From Mycosarcoma maydis (Eukaryota > Basidiomycota > Ustilaginomycetes > Ustilaginales): DNA of 64,000 bases. This document shows, piece by piece, positions 1-10,060 of this stretch. The stretch spans positions 1 through 64,000 of the forward strand of contig NC_026497.1 of NCBI RefSeq assembly GCF_000328475.2, given 5' to 3'. The notes under the pieces are model-generated. The model was not told the origin of the DNA. It saw only the letters and a program-made list of their open reading frames with translations, and did not search any database. Numbering within the stretch: the stretch's first letter is position 1; each line of letters begins with the position of its first letter. The translations under genes and the position numbers were made by a program.

Positions 1-37
1 GTTGTGGATCGGCGTCGACCTGACAGTTGTCGACCAT

Positions 38-1537
38 TTAGTGTTGCAGAAGGGCGTTGGCTCTGTTACACTCTTCCAAGCTGTCCCCAGACAGGCCAAA
101 GAAACGCACTGAATGTGGTGCGGAAGGGGTAGCTTCTGTGCGTATCGCAAGCGTGCCTTTTTGTTGACAGGAAGGGTTTGTGATGGATGATGCGTTGTAA
201 TCAAGAGTCTTGACATTCGTTGGGGCGTCGGACCGAGTTGCGCTCGAGGAACCATGCAAAGCTCGAACCACATCTTTGGCAAGCCGGTGGTCAGGACCAG
301 CATTGATAAGCACCAACCTACGTAGAGTTCCACCTCGTTCTTTCAGAATTGTCTCGGGGAGGTTTTTCAGGATGAGATCCCATCTAGCTGTGCCGAGTAG
401 CATGGAGCTGATAATGGAGTCGGATAGGTGTATACCGAGGGTTGTACTATCGATCGCCTCTCCGCTGGCATTATCAAATAGCGGACAGACGAGGTCTGAA
501 GAAGAGACCAAGCTTAATTTTCTCGAAACAAGATCGCTTCGAAGCATTCGGACAGCGCGAGAGAGCCAGAGTTCAGAGTGATAGGGAGCATGAAGCGACA
601 CTGCTCGGAGTACAAGCGACGTGCCCCCTGTCTGGTGTTTCAAGAAGGCTCGAAAGCGAGTAAGTGACTCGGGTGGACCGGCGATCGAGACACGCTGGTG
701 GTTAAAGACGATGGCAATCCATGGAAGCTGCCTTTCTTGGGCCACAGTTTGGATATTGGCCTCTTGAATGGAGAAACGGTGAAGATGCAGCTGCATCTCT
801 GCCAGCGAGCAGCCTTGGACGAAAAGACACCACGGATCATCTATGGAGCACAGATTGTCGTTGCTTTGGATCGAGTGGTCGAGAGCAGCTTGAGTGACGC
901 GAAGGCCCATCCAAAATGCGAGACGCATGGTTTGCACCAACCGGTGAACCAGTTCGGAAGCGCAAGAAGAGGTGGCAAAACAGTAGGCAGCCAAAGAGCC
1001 GCTGCATAGGCCTACACTGGCTACGATCGAGGAGTCGACGTCTTGGGCTGACAAGAGCAGACCGATGTCTATGCTGCCGGCCTCAACGATTGCCAAAACG
1101 GTGAGCGACTGAATCAGGAGGTGCAAGAGATTACGCACCGCCTGTTGCGGCTGGTACGGATTGCATAGATCGCAGAATTCGGAAAGAGTAGAGGGTATGG
1201 GCAGATTGGCGATACCCATTTCACTTGCAGCATGTGCTGTCTTGAGTTCTTGACGAAAAGCCGACCATGCTTCGTTGAGAACGTGTTGGCCCAAACCACC
1301 AGCTGCTTTCGATAGCTGTAAGAGGGACTGGCTGTCAAGCAAGGTCGGTTGCGGGCCAAAAACGATCACATAACCAGTTGCAGCATCTAGCGATGATGAA
1401 CTGCTCGTGGTGTTGACGGATGGGGACCAGAGAGGCTCCAAAGGAGATGGTGCTCTCGACGGACAGAAGGACGTCACGGATGAGCTGGGTTCACTATAGC
1501 TTCGTTCAGAGCTCGGACTAGAGGAGTGGGAAGACAT
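38..1537 (-). CDS. Starter acyltransferase (SAT) domain protein, PKS-type, possibly a PKS fragment
   Basis: A 499-residue reading frame. After a Ser/Pro-rich leader (about 1-50) it matches the SAT domain that opens fungal non-reducing polyketide synthases. The nucleophile motif GLCSG lies at 176-180 (Cys178), and the second acyltransferase signature ends in APYH with the likely catalytic His320. SAT domains load an acyl starter onto the synthase's carrier protein. A ketosynthase should follow in a full synthase, but none is seen. The last residues (FFGLSGDSLEE region) look like the linker found after a ketosynthase, and the frame stops 37 bp from the window edge. It is either a free-standing SAT, a truncated synthase, or the first exon of a longer gene. 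It is divergent from the small secreted-protein gene at 2219. Family assignment is fairly sure; gene boundaries are not. Confidence 0.72.
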   Translation of the reverse strand: MSSHSSSPSSERSYSEPSSSVTSFCPSRAPSPLEPLWSPSVNTTSSSSSLDAATGYVIVFGPQPTLLDSQSLLQLSKAAGGLGQHVLNEAWSAFRQELKTAHAASEMGIANLPIPSTLSEFCDLCNPYQPQQAVRNLLHLLIQSLTVLAIVEAGSIDIGLLLSAQDVDSSIVASVGLCSGSLAAYCFATSSCASELVHRLVQTMRLAFWMGLRVTQAALDHSIQSNDNLCSIDDPWCLFVQGCSLAEMQLHLHRFSIQEANIQTVAQERQLPWIAIVFNHQRVSIAGPPESLTRFRAFLKHQTGGTSLVLRAVSLHAPYHSELWLSRAVRMLRSDLVSRKLSLVSSSDLVCPLFDNASGEAIDSTTLGIHLSDSIISSMLLGTARWDLILKNLPETILKERGGTLRRLVLINAGPDHRLAKDVVRALHGSSSATRSDAPTNVKTLDYNASSITNPSCQQKGTLAIRTEATPSAPHSVRFFGLSGDSLEECNRANALLQH

Positions 1538-2218
1538 GATGTAAGATGTACGATTCGTTGTTCAAGTTGGCGAAAGCAGGTGAAGGAATGAGCTCGAGGG
1601 ATAGGCGCAGAGAAAGAGAGCGTCGGGTGTTTCCCTGGACGACATCTCTGGTATTCGTGATTCTATATCTAGCCTCTACTACTCAAGTATGTATGGCCCA
1701 AGGAGGCTGGCACAAGCACCACAGAGTGTTGAGCGTCTTGCTCCGCTATAGTGAGTAGTGAAAGTCACTACGTTGAGCCTCATTACTCTGCTCCAGGGTG
1801 AGCTACGAAAGCTTGCAGAGCTATCACCATGGGTTCGGCTTGGACTTGCTGATAGTTACTCACGACTCAAAAATCACGGATGATTCGTGATTCACGATTT
1901 GAAAAAGGAAAGAAAAAAAGAGCCAGCAGAGCGCGATATGAAACATAAGAATGCACCGGGTACGACGTTTGATTTACAGATTGCGTCGTTACCCGGCCAC
2001 TCACTATTTGTCGTTATCACTGACGACTGCGAGAAAGATACTTTGACCAGCACGCTTGAGCTATGCTTTGTCTTGGCCTTTTCCACCAGCAAACACTGGC
2101 AAGCAGTGTAGTTGCTTTCTGATTCTTGCTATAAGGAGGCAAAGCTCAAGAAGAAGCCGTGTCCGATGCTTTGGATGCCTTCGTTTGCACTATGATATTG
2201 GCAGGGTTACAATCGCCA
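1538..2218. other. Divergent intergenic region
   Basis: Separates the SAT gene from the small secreted-protein gene, so it probably holds both promoters. A cluster of the CGTGATT repeat in both orientations lies at about 1868-1897. No convincing coding frame. Confidence 0.6.
2130..2135 (+). promoter_or_regulatory. Possible TATA box (TATAAG) of the small secreted-protein gene
   Basis: TATAAG 84 bp upstream of the ATG at 2219. Weak by itself, but position and orientation fit. Confidence 0.35.
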
Positions 2219-2820
2219 ATGCTCAGCAAAGCAGTGCTACTGAGTGTGGCTGCTTTTGCAACACTGCTTAGTTACACGTCGGCGTCCAGATTCATCAGCC
2301 CTGGCGTCAATTCGACCATCGATTTCGGTGAGTGGAAAGCCATGTCTTGCTGTGGATGACTGTACATTCCGATTAGTCTTCCATGGCACGTGAAGCTTTG
2401 TCTAATGACGAGTGGTGACTAAACTGCATCGACAGCCGGACAGCTTTTTCATCTGGAATACTATGGAGCAAGTAAGTCGACTTGCAGCACGAACCACTTT
2501 GCGCCTGAGGAACGACTAACGCAGGATACTCGTTTTGCTGTTTCTCGGCAGATGGCAACTTGAGCATGTCCATTTATGCCCAGCTGACCATCACGTCGCT
2601 AGCATTCGGATCAGAAGCAGTAGGATTGGATGCATCTAGGGTGCACGGCTATAGCTTGAGCCAGCCATTGAACTTGGCCACTGTATATCCAAACGCTTTT
2701 CAGCCGGATACTTCGGATGAGGATCGTGCAGCTTACAGATACAATGCATACGACTATAATCTGTCGCTAGCATCGCAGCCGCTTGACATCGACAGTGGCA
2801 CGAGGTTGACGGCTTTTTAA
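2219..2820 (+). CDS. Small secreted protein, three exons, unknown function
   Basis: Exons 2219-2327, 2436-2471 (36 bp) and 2552-2820 give 137 residues. Introns begin GTGAGT and GTAAGT. A CTAAC branch-like site at about 2515 lies too close to an earlier in-frame AG at 2523-2524, so the AG at 2550-2551 is preferred; the earlier one would add 9 residues. The N-terminus (MLSKAVLLSVAAFATLLSYTSA) is a clear signal peptide with likely cleavage after SA. The mature part contains NGNLSMSIYAQ and ends RLTAF; I see no known domain, no transmembrane segment after the signal and few cysteines. An upstream in-frame ATG at 2192 would spoil the signal peptide. In a smut, a small secreted protein is a candidate apoplastic or effector protein, but that is inference only. 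Confidence 0.68.
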
Positions 2821-4184
2821 CAGTTTTGGAGGCATATACGGTGCCTTCGACTGTTAATGGGCTTCTATGGACGAATCGCGCCATGCTTCCCGTCCGCCTG
2901 TTGAAAAGCGATAGATGATTTCACAATTAACTTGACGACTTGTGACTCTGACTCACGACTCGTGGTTGTGACCAGGGGCTAAGGTCAAGAACAGAAGCAA
3001 GGGAAAGGGAACCCGGATCCGAAAGAACGAATGGTGGCCAGTACCGCCACTCGCTACTCATAGACACGGTCTTTCATGCTGCAAATTCGATCGGTGATTC
3101 AATACGCAGACATGCTTCCAATCCGAACAGCGTGCACGTTTGTTTCGAGTCTTTTGTACATGCGCGAAGTGAAAACAAGATGAGAATCTGTCTCCTGCCA
3201 GCAGGCTTGTGAAACAGTCGAACAAGCTTCTGCGGAACACTTAGCAGTAGAGACTTGATGAAAGTCTCAGACGGTAGTCTCTGGTGAGGCGAACATGAAT
3301 TCTTTTGTGGGGCTAAGCGAGTGGAAGATTCGTGATTCTCTAGACACCACACCAAGTTAAGGTATAAGTTGCTGTGAGTTGTGATGCTCAGTGCTGTGTC
3401 TTGGCATACCAGTTAGCACGCCTTCCCAAATGCCGAAATTTCCGGCACTTTGATGGCAGCTGTGTTCGATTTTGCCCAATTTAAGTTGCCAAGATGCAAT
3501 CACGAATCACGAATAGGTTAAGTTGACAAGGCAGGAACAGCGCTTGTTGTTCGCGAGAACTCACAGCAAGGCTCTCTAACGATCGTGTCGTGTTGATCGA
3601 CCCCCTCTGTTGATGTAACAATCAAGAATTCGTGAATATTTCCGTGCCGCCGTGCGCGTGATGATTGTGCGGTGTATCGTATATCGTGTATCGTGCGTGA
3701 ATCGTGTGACGTGTATCATGTGGTATGCGTGTTGGGTGATGCTTGCTGGCTGTTGAGCGACGTAAAACTAACTCGCCAGTGTTGTTCCGGGTCATCAGTC
3801 GTTGCGTGGGTGTTGGGTTCACACGACACTCTTTTGCAGAGAGTCGCTGCACAGCTGCAGGGTGCATTCGTGATAAGTTAACTAAAGTTATTCGCGATTC
3901 ACGATTCATGTGTTGGCTGAGTCGGAAAACAGTCGGGATTGAGTTATGGAAAGTGCTCGCGCGGACCAATCACGAATTGTGAACGTGAATTGTGAACATG
4001 AATCGTGAATCGCGAATCGTGAATCACGAACGTACACGCGCCTTTGATTGTTGCTGTCTTTCCAACGAAGCTGTCTTCTATCCATTCCACCCGTCATCAC
4101 CTTCTCTTTACCAACAGCAAGGTTTTTTGTTTTGCACTGCACAGGCGCATATGCTCGAAAGCGGAACTCACTCTGTTATCGCTC
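2821..4184. other. Repeat-rich intergenic region
   Basis: No supported gene. It contains several blocks of the CGTGATT/AATCACG repeat (about 3500-3520, 3890-3910, 3960-4030) and a run of ATCGTGT-like variants at 3670-3720. The 3' part carries the STE24 promoter; an in-frame extension upstream of 4185 lacks similarity to STE24 and is taken as leader. Confidence 0.6.
3960..4030. repeat. CGTGAAT/ATTCGTG repeat cluster
   Basis: About nine imperfect tandem copies of GTGAATCG / GTGAATTG, ending in the inverted form AATCACGAACG. It sits just upstream of the STE24 leader. Confidence 0.8.
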
Positions 4185-5678
4185 ATGCTTTCCCTCGTCC
4201 AGGACAAGATTGCGTTTCTGCAGTCAGCGCTCGATGACCCGGCGATTCAGTGGAAGAAGCTCGTTCTTGCACTCTTATGGCTCGTGTACGCTTTCGAGAC
4301 ACTCCTCTCACTTCGACAGTACCGCCTTTACAGCCTGGAAACTCCTCCTGCCACGCTTGCCAGCCATGTCGATTTGGACACCTTCAAGAAATCACAGGTG
4401 TATGGCAGAGACAAAGCACGTTTTGGCTTCTTCTCGTCTGCTGTGAGCCAGCTAATCAGCGTCGCGCTCGTACATTACGACATCTATGCTTGGAGCTGGA
4501 CGCTTGCCGGCACTATCCTCACTCACTTTGGCCAGAGCGATAGCGAAATTCCGCGGTCGATCGTGTGGATGGTGATCATGTTTGTGATTCGAGAGGTGCC
4601 AGGCATGCCACTCACCCTGTACCGCAACTTTGTCATCGAAGAACGACACGGTTTCAACAAGATGACCATCCGCACCTTTGTAACAGACACACTCAAAGAG
4701 TGGATGCTTGGATTCGTCATTGGCGTGCCACTCATCTCTGCTTTGCTGTGGATCATCCGATGGGCTGGATCGGCGTTCGTATCGTACGTCGTCGTTTTCC
4801 TCTTTAGCTTTCAGATGATCGCAATGGTTCTCTATCCAACCGTCATCCAGCCGCTGTTCAACAAGCTCACTCCGTTGCCCCAGGGTGCTCTTCGAGATCG
4901 TGTCGTAGCACTTGCAACGTCACTCAAATTCCCTCTGAAGCACATCTACGTGATTGATGGCAGTAAACGCTCGTCTCACTCGAATGCCTACTTTTTCGGC
5001 GTGATTCCCGGCGGCAACAAGCACATTGTCATCTTTGATACACTCATCGAAAAGTCGAGCGCGGACGAGATCGAAGCGGTGCTGGCGCACGAGCTAGGCC
5101 ACTACGCCAACAACGACCCTACCAAGCTTCTCGTCCTGTCGCAAGTACAGATCTGGTTCACCATGAGTCTCTTTACGCTGTTCATCAACAACGTTTCGCT
5201 CTACCGGTCGTTTGGCTTCCAGGTAGGCCCTTCGCTTCTTGAAAAGGTGGCAGGAACGCGCTCGTCGCAGCTGCTCAACTATCTTCCTGTGATTATTGGT
5301 TTGGAGTTGTTTCAGCTCGTGCTGAATCCGACGGATGCTCTGGTCAAGTTCCTCCTCAACTCGGCGATTCGCAGGATGGAGTATGCTGCCGATCGGTTCG
5401 CTGCGACGCTGACTCGACCTGGTCCTACCCGGTCTGAACTGGCTGCGGCCGCCGAATTCAACGCTGACAGCCACAATGCTGCAGTCAAGGTGGATCCAAA
5501 TCAGAAACAAGAGTATGTCGATCTGCTTGGTAGGGCGCTTATCAAGCTGCATGTGCACAACCTTTCCACGATGCATCACGATCCTCTCTTTTCAGCCTAC
5601 CACTACTCACATCCCACGTTGGCCGAGCGACTTGACGCTCTGCAAGCTCTACGACCCCATCTCAAAAAGCACAAGTAG
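4185..5678 (+). CDS. STE24: CAAX prenyl protease 1 (Ste24 family zinc metalloprotease)
   Basis: A 497-residue multi-pass membrane protease. Ste24 enzymes in the endoplasmic reticulum and inner nuclear membrane cut CAAX-prenylated proteins and process farnesylated peptide pheromone precursors. The zinc motif HELGH is at 302-306 within VLAHELGHYANND. The downstream EYAADRFA segment supplies the third ligand region typical of the family. Several hydrophobic helices precede it. Length matches the family (about 450-475) with a short extension. The start at 4185 (MLSLVQDKIAFLQ) is chosen because the 47 upstream in-frame residues are not family-like. There are no introns. In smuts, lipopeptide pheromones make this a likely mating-relevant enzyme (inference). 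It is convergent with the zinc-finger regulator ending at 5960. Confidence 0.95.
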   Translation: MLSLVQDKIAFLQSALDDPAIQWKKLVLALLWLVYAFETLLSLRQYRLYSLETPPATLASHVDLDTFKKSQVYGRDKARFGFFSSAVSQLISVALVHYDIYAWSWTLAGTILTHFGQSDSEIPRSIVWMVIMFVIREVPGMPLTLYRNFVIEERHGFNKMTIRTFVTDTLKEWMLGFVIGVPLISALLWIIRWAGSAFVSYVVVFLFSFQMIAMVLYPTVIQPLFNKLTPLPQGALRDRVVALATSLKFPLKHIYVIDGSKRSSHSNAYFFGVIPGGNKHIVIFDTLIEKSSADEIEAVLAHELGHYANNDPTKLLVLSQVQIWFTMSLFTLFINNVSLYRSFGFQVGPSLLEKVAGTRSSQLLNYLPVIIGLELFQLVLNPTDALVKFLLNSAIRRMEYAADRFAATLTRPGPTRSELAAAAEFNADSHNAAVKVDPNQKQEYVDLLGRALIKLHVHNLSTMHHDPLFSAYHYSHPTLAERLDALQALRPHLKKHK

Positions 5679-5959
5679 CCAAAAGCAAAAGTAGCCTCCG
5701 TCACGGCAGAACACAACCTCGCCGCAACCGACGCTACATGGCCACGCGCCAAACCTCGCATCATCTGCAAACGCCGTGCGCCTCTTTGTAACCATCCGAA
5801 TCCATCATCCTGTCGAGGCTCGCTTCGCATACAGCTATATCCTATCGGACCAGACGTTGGATTGAACAACCAGCTTGATTAAGCCGTGTGACGTGTGCAT
5901 TAATCTGTGAACGTAAAAAAAAAACGCGTTTCCATTCAAACAAGAACAGGTAACACTGC

Positions 5960-8900
5960 CTAAATTGCGGGTCTTGGTGGACCAGCTGAGCCAGCGATAC
6001 CTGTCACGTGCGGGCTTGACACGAGGCGCTCGGGAAGGGAAGACATTTTCGTTGCAGGCGAGGTGAGTGCGGAAATCCCGAGAATCGAGCCGGTTGATGC
6101 TCCTCGGCCGTCGGAATCCTCGTTGAGGGCCGTGGATCTCGATGCCTGCTGGATCATTAGCGATGACGAATCGTTTCTGCGCGACATAGGATCGGCAAGT
6201 CCAGCGCTGCTTGATCGATTCCACACGGGTAATTGATGATTAGAGATCAGCTTTCGCAACACCCCAGACGCTTCACGTCCGAGCTCCCAGCGTGATGCCC
6301 TCACCTCTCTTTCCACCATCTCTAGCACGGCACGTGTGTAGCATTTGCAGTCGACATGTGCAATGTCGTCTGCTGTCTTGGTAGACATGCGTTCCAAAAA
6401 GTCGATGCCCTCTGGTTTCATTGGTGGTGGTGCAGACGGGCGCGAGGTCAAAGCTTCAATGATCCTGGCGTCGCCTCCGATCCGAGTTCTTTCGGCCGAG
6501 ATCTGTCCGTGCAACGCGCCAGGCGAATTGGGGATGGACGAGCTCAAGCTTGTGCTAGTATTGTGGTGTGCAGATCCAGGTCTCGTTGCGGTAGCCGAGC
6601 CGGACGCCCCCGCTCCAGCGGCGACTTGGTGGTTTGTTTCACCGGCAGTGGAAGCGACACGCGGGATAGTCAAGGCATGGCCGTAGGCCCATATGACGAG
6701 AGCGCATAGATATTGGCACCAGCGATGGTGCAAGGCCTCGTCTAGACCAGTTTCGCGGTCAGAAGCTTTGCGCGCAGCTGAGGAGGCCGCAATACTAGCG
6801 CTGGTCTCTGCATCGCACGTGCCAGGATAGATTGGCCTTGCCTCCTTGTTACGGACCTCATCGGCGGCTGCGGTAGCAGAAGTAACGGCCTTGAACGTCT
6901 GGATGGTGCCGTACGATTCCGTGCCGGCGCCTAGAAGAGAAGTGCGCAAGAAATTGACGGCGTACCAGACGGCGGTTCGACCATCGGTGGTACGCGCCCA
7001 TTCCTTGACCGACCGGCGTGAGGTATTGAAGGTAGCGCGATCGATGAAGCGGCCAAGCACTGAGGGCAGACCGGCGTAGATCTGAATGTCGATGATATCG
7101 GCAAACAAAGCAATTTGAGCTGCGGTAACAAGACTTGGAGTGGCGCGGTGGATGAGGCGTGTGCTCGACTCTTCATCTGCCTTGATGTAAGCAATGTCCA
7201 TGCGGGCTTGCAAAGAAGAGTAAGCTGCTGAGAGACGGTCTTTCCAGTTGCCGATGCCATTGTCGGGGGCTCGACTACCGCCTGGAGACGACTCTGCACC
7301 TAGCAAGACGTTCTGTTTCCATTGAAGATCGTAAGCAATGCTCATCAGGCCGTGCAAAAGCACAAAGCGTGGAAAGGCGTCAAGCTCCTGGGGCGTCTTG
7401 GCAGGGCTGAGGCACGCCTTGAGCGCCGGAATGAATGGGCCGGGAGGCTTGTAGCTTGGACGCTTGCGGAATCTGTGCCAAGCTTCGGGCGTGGTTTTGT
7501 TCCACTCGTCGTCGCTGCAGGGCAAGTTGAGCTGAACCTGGAAAGCAGAGAGCGAAGGAATGTGTCGAAAGATGGTGGCGTGCTGCGCATCGAGCATGAA
7601 TTCGAATAGAGCGATTCGCTTTTTTTCCTCCTCTCTAGCCCAGCTTCTCCAAGATTCTTCCGAGTCGTCAAAGTGAGCTTGGCTGGGGGTGCTGGCGTTG
7701 AAGACGGCGTTTCTGCGGGCAAGAGTGATGATAAAGTTGTGGAAGAGGTGTGCCATCTCGTGTTGGGGACGAGTACTCATCAGCTTGCCAAAGCATTCGG
7801 TGAGGACGAGCGCCTGGAGCATGGGCAGCGTGGCTCGTGCTGGACGAAAATCCTCGAGACTGACTACGGCGCCCCAGATCTTTTGAGCGATGCGAACGGC
7901 GAGCTCATGAGCGGGTAGACCTGCAAAATGCGCTCCAATCACGACGATGGCGCTCAAAAGCATTGGGTCGGTGGTGCTAGCTGCAAAGGTGGGCTCGTGA
8001 ATGAGCGGATAGAGGCGATTGAACTTGACAAAGAAGAGATAGATGTAGCATCTGAGAGCAGATGGCGTAAAAAGGGGCGAATTGGGAAGCTCGCTGACGG
8101 ATTGGAGAAAGATGAGAAGTCGGTGGTGCGCGACGGGATCGAGATGATAGGTAACTCGGCTGGGAATATCGGCTTGAAGGGTTGCAAAGTAGGCGAGATC
8201 TTCGAGGGCGTTGGGGGTTTCGACTTCGCTGCCGGACAAGAGGATACCGTCAGAGCTCATGCCACGTCCGAAGCTGGAGGCGTCGGCTGCAGTGCCGGAT
8301 GGAGGTACACTGTTGTGAGAGCCATGTATGTTTCCAAGAAAGCCTCCGAGGCCGTCGGAGCTGCTTGGCGAGAACGCGGAAGTTTGCGAGTGCGGACCGC
8401 GTGCGTTGCTGCCAGCAGTGGTAGCTCGGCCGACACTGCCGCCAAAGTTGGAGCCGCCAAAGGGATCGACGCCGTCAAAGAGCCAGCCAAAGTCAGCGGT
8501 GTGGTCGACAATGGGTGGCGCAAACGGGAATATGTCCTGATTGGGGGGTGGAAGGGTGGAGGGCGGCCGGGCAACGGCCGGTATGGCGGCAGGGGGTTCA
8601 AGGTCAGCCAATGGCATGGCGGCATCTGGACGTGTGGCGTCACGTGAGGCATCGTTCCAGGCAGCCATGTAGGATGCGGATGGAGGTGGAGCATAGCTAC
8701 CTGCGGATGGGTGACTGGATGTAGAAGCGCCGGGAATCCATCGAAATGGAGCGGCAGCCTGAGCATCGGCAGCAGCAGCAGTGGCAGCAGAATGGTTGTT
8801 TTGAACGTACTCTGATCGTAGATCGGGCTGCGCAGATGCGTCGGGCCAGATCGACTCGTTACGATACGGTGGCGGAGGGTAGGCGGCGTGGTTGGGTGTG

Positions 8901-9694
8901 GAGGGGGTTTGAGTGGCAAAACCAGACACAGAAGGCTTGGCATCGTGGGGAGCATCTGCGGCTGCCGAGCGATAAGAGGAGGTATCTGCAGGATATGCGT
9001 GTAAGGGACGCGTTGCGGGAGGCGACATGGGAGGGTTGTTGGACCAGGCGGCGGCTGAGCCATATGGTGCAGGTGCAGACGAGAGTGGTGGAGCATGCGA
9101 GGTGGACGTAACGAGGGGAGCAGCAGTAAGGTTTGACCAAGGAGGAGATGCAAGATGCTGTGTTGAGGCGAGGTGGGTGGGATTAGTGGGTAAGTGGTTG
9201 GGGTGAATCTGTTGATCCGAGTCTGGATCGTTGCGGTCGCTGTTGTCGTCGGCGTCAGCGTCAGCATCGGCATCAGCGTCGTCTGCGTCGTCGTCGTCGG
9301 AAAGGCGATCATGTTGTCGGTTGAGATGGACATGGGAACGGCGGCTGGAGCGAGAAGCAGCGGAAGGTTTGCGTTGCTTGTTAGAGGCAGAAGCAGACTT
9401 GGTGGGAGATGAGGAGGAGGCGGCTTTGTCATGTAGGTGGTCGTCATTGGCGTCCTTGTTACGGTTGGACCATCTACCGAGGGTCTTGCCGCGGAGGGCA
9501 TGCCTCTCAAGGTGGCGTACGAGAAGATCTTGACGGACAAAAGTACGGTCGCATTGGTTGCAGCAGAGAACGCGCGCCTGATCGTGGTTGAGCTTGTGAC
9601 GGAGGAGATGGTCAGGACGCGAGTAACTCTTGGTACAGCCTGGCTGATCACAGGTGTACCTCATCTCGGAGGACGACGATTCTTTGCGAGCCAT
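5960..9694 (-). CDS. C2H2 zinc finger plus fungal-specific TF domain regulator
   Basis: A single-exon protein of 1244 residues. Two adjacent C2H2 fingers lie at about 13-37 (CDQPGC...HKLNH) and 42-65 (CNQCDR...HLERH). A long low-complexity stretch follows, rich in Asp, Ser, Pro and Ala, including a DDDDADDADADADADADD tract. The middle (roughly 500-900) carries a fungal-specific transcription factor domain, recognisable from FTPSALRCYIYLFFVKFNRL and YPLIHEPTF. The start at 9694 is preferred because it places the fingers at the N-terminus; 49 more in-frame residues upstream look like leader. It is a nuclear DNA-binding regulator of unknown target. A second protein of the same architecture lies at 20521-25446. 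The ORF on the opposite strand is a codon-bias shadow. Confidence 0.9.
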   Translation of the reverse strand: MARKESSSSEMRYTCDQPGCTKSYSRPDHLLRHKLNHDQARVLCCNQCDRTFVRQDLLVRHLERHALRGKTLGRWSNRNKDANDDHLHDKAASSSSPTKSASASNKQRKPSAASRSSRRSHVHLNRQHDRLSDDDDADDADADADADADDNSDRNDPDSDQQIHPNHLPTNPTHLASTQHLASPPWSNLTAAPLVTSTSHAPPLSSAPAPYGSAAAWSNNPPMSPPATRPLHAYPADTSSYRSAAADAPHDAKPSVSGFATQTPSTPNHAAYPPPPYRNESIWPDASAQPDLRSEYVQNNHSAATAAAADAQAAAPFRWIPGASTSSHPSAGSYAPPPSASYMAAWNDASRDATRPDAAMPLADLEPPAAIPAVARPPSTLPPPNQDIFPFAPPIVDHTADFGWLFDGVDPFGGSNFGGSVGRATTAGSNARGPHSQTSAFSPSSSDGLGGFLGNIHGSHNSVPPSGTAADASSFGRGMSSDGILLSGSEVETPNALEDLAYFATLQADIPSRVTYHLDPVAHHRLLIFLQSVSELPNSPLFTPSALRCYIYLFFVKFNRLYPLIHEPTFAASTTDPMLLSAIVVIGAHFAGLPAHELAVRIAQKIWGAVVSLEDFRPARATLPMLQALVLTECFGKLMSTRPQHEMAHLFHNFIITLARRNAVFNASTPSQAHFDDSEESWRSWAREEEKKRIALFEFMLDAQHATIFRHIPSLSAFQVQLNLPCSDDEWNKTTPEAWHRFRKRPSYKPPGPFIPALKACLSPAKTPQELDAFPRFVLLHGLMSIAYDLQWKQNVLLGAESSPGGSRAPDNGIGNWKDRLSAAYSSLQARMDIAYIKADEESSTRLIHRATPSLVTAAQIALFADIIDIQIYAGLPSVLGRFIDRATFNTSRRSVKEWARTTDGRTAVWYAVNFLRTSLLGAGTESYGTIQTFKAVTSATAAADEVRNKEARPIYPGTCDAETSASIAASSAARKASDRETGLDEALHHRWCQYLCALVIWAYGHALTIPRVASTAGETNHQVAAGAGASGSATATRPGSAHHNTSTSLSSSIPNSPGALHGQISAERTRIGGDARIIEALTSRPSAPPPMKPEGIDFLERMSTKTADDIAHVDCKCYTRAVLEMVEREVRASRWELGREASGVLRKLISNHQLPVWNRSSSAGLADPMSRRNDSSSLMIQQASRSTALNEDSDGRGASTGSILGISALTSPATKMSSLPERLVSSPHVTGIAGSAGPPRPAI

Positions 9695-10030
9695 GCTGGA
9701 ACCTGGGACGCACCGATGTGGATTCGGACAAACCAAGGCAGCGTGCGTTTGTGAGAGGAATGGATGGTGATGGCAAGCTAGCCGAGGCGAATGGACGAGT
9801 GGATAAATGGATGTGGAGCAGAGGAGAGCACTGTATTGCAATCAGTGGGGTGACACCAGAGTCGGTGGGTAAGCGCGGAGTAGACGAGCAGCGGCGAAAA
9901 GGGCGAGAGGAGAGGGCTGCTGTGATGCGGCGTTCGACGGCGGACCAAGGCGAGAGCTTAAGTCGGCAGCAGCGCGAGCTAGTATCGGGTCGGAAGGAAC
10001 GAAGGTCGGGATATGATGCGATGTGATCTG

Positions 10031-10060
10031 ATGCGATGCGATGCGATGCGATGCGATGCG
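10031..10060. repeat. (ATGCG)6 microsatellite
   Basis: Six perfect tandem copies of ATGCG about 340 bp upstream of the zinc-finger start codon, flanked by diverged copies (GATGCGATGTGATCTG). Confidence 0.9.

Noticed and set aside
8257..9651. 464-residue open frame on the same strand as the first zinc-finger gene, in another frame
   Set aside because: Pro/Leu/Thr-rich composition expected from frame-shifted reading of a low-complexity coding region; no domain, and it overlaps a clear gene.
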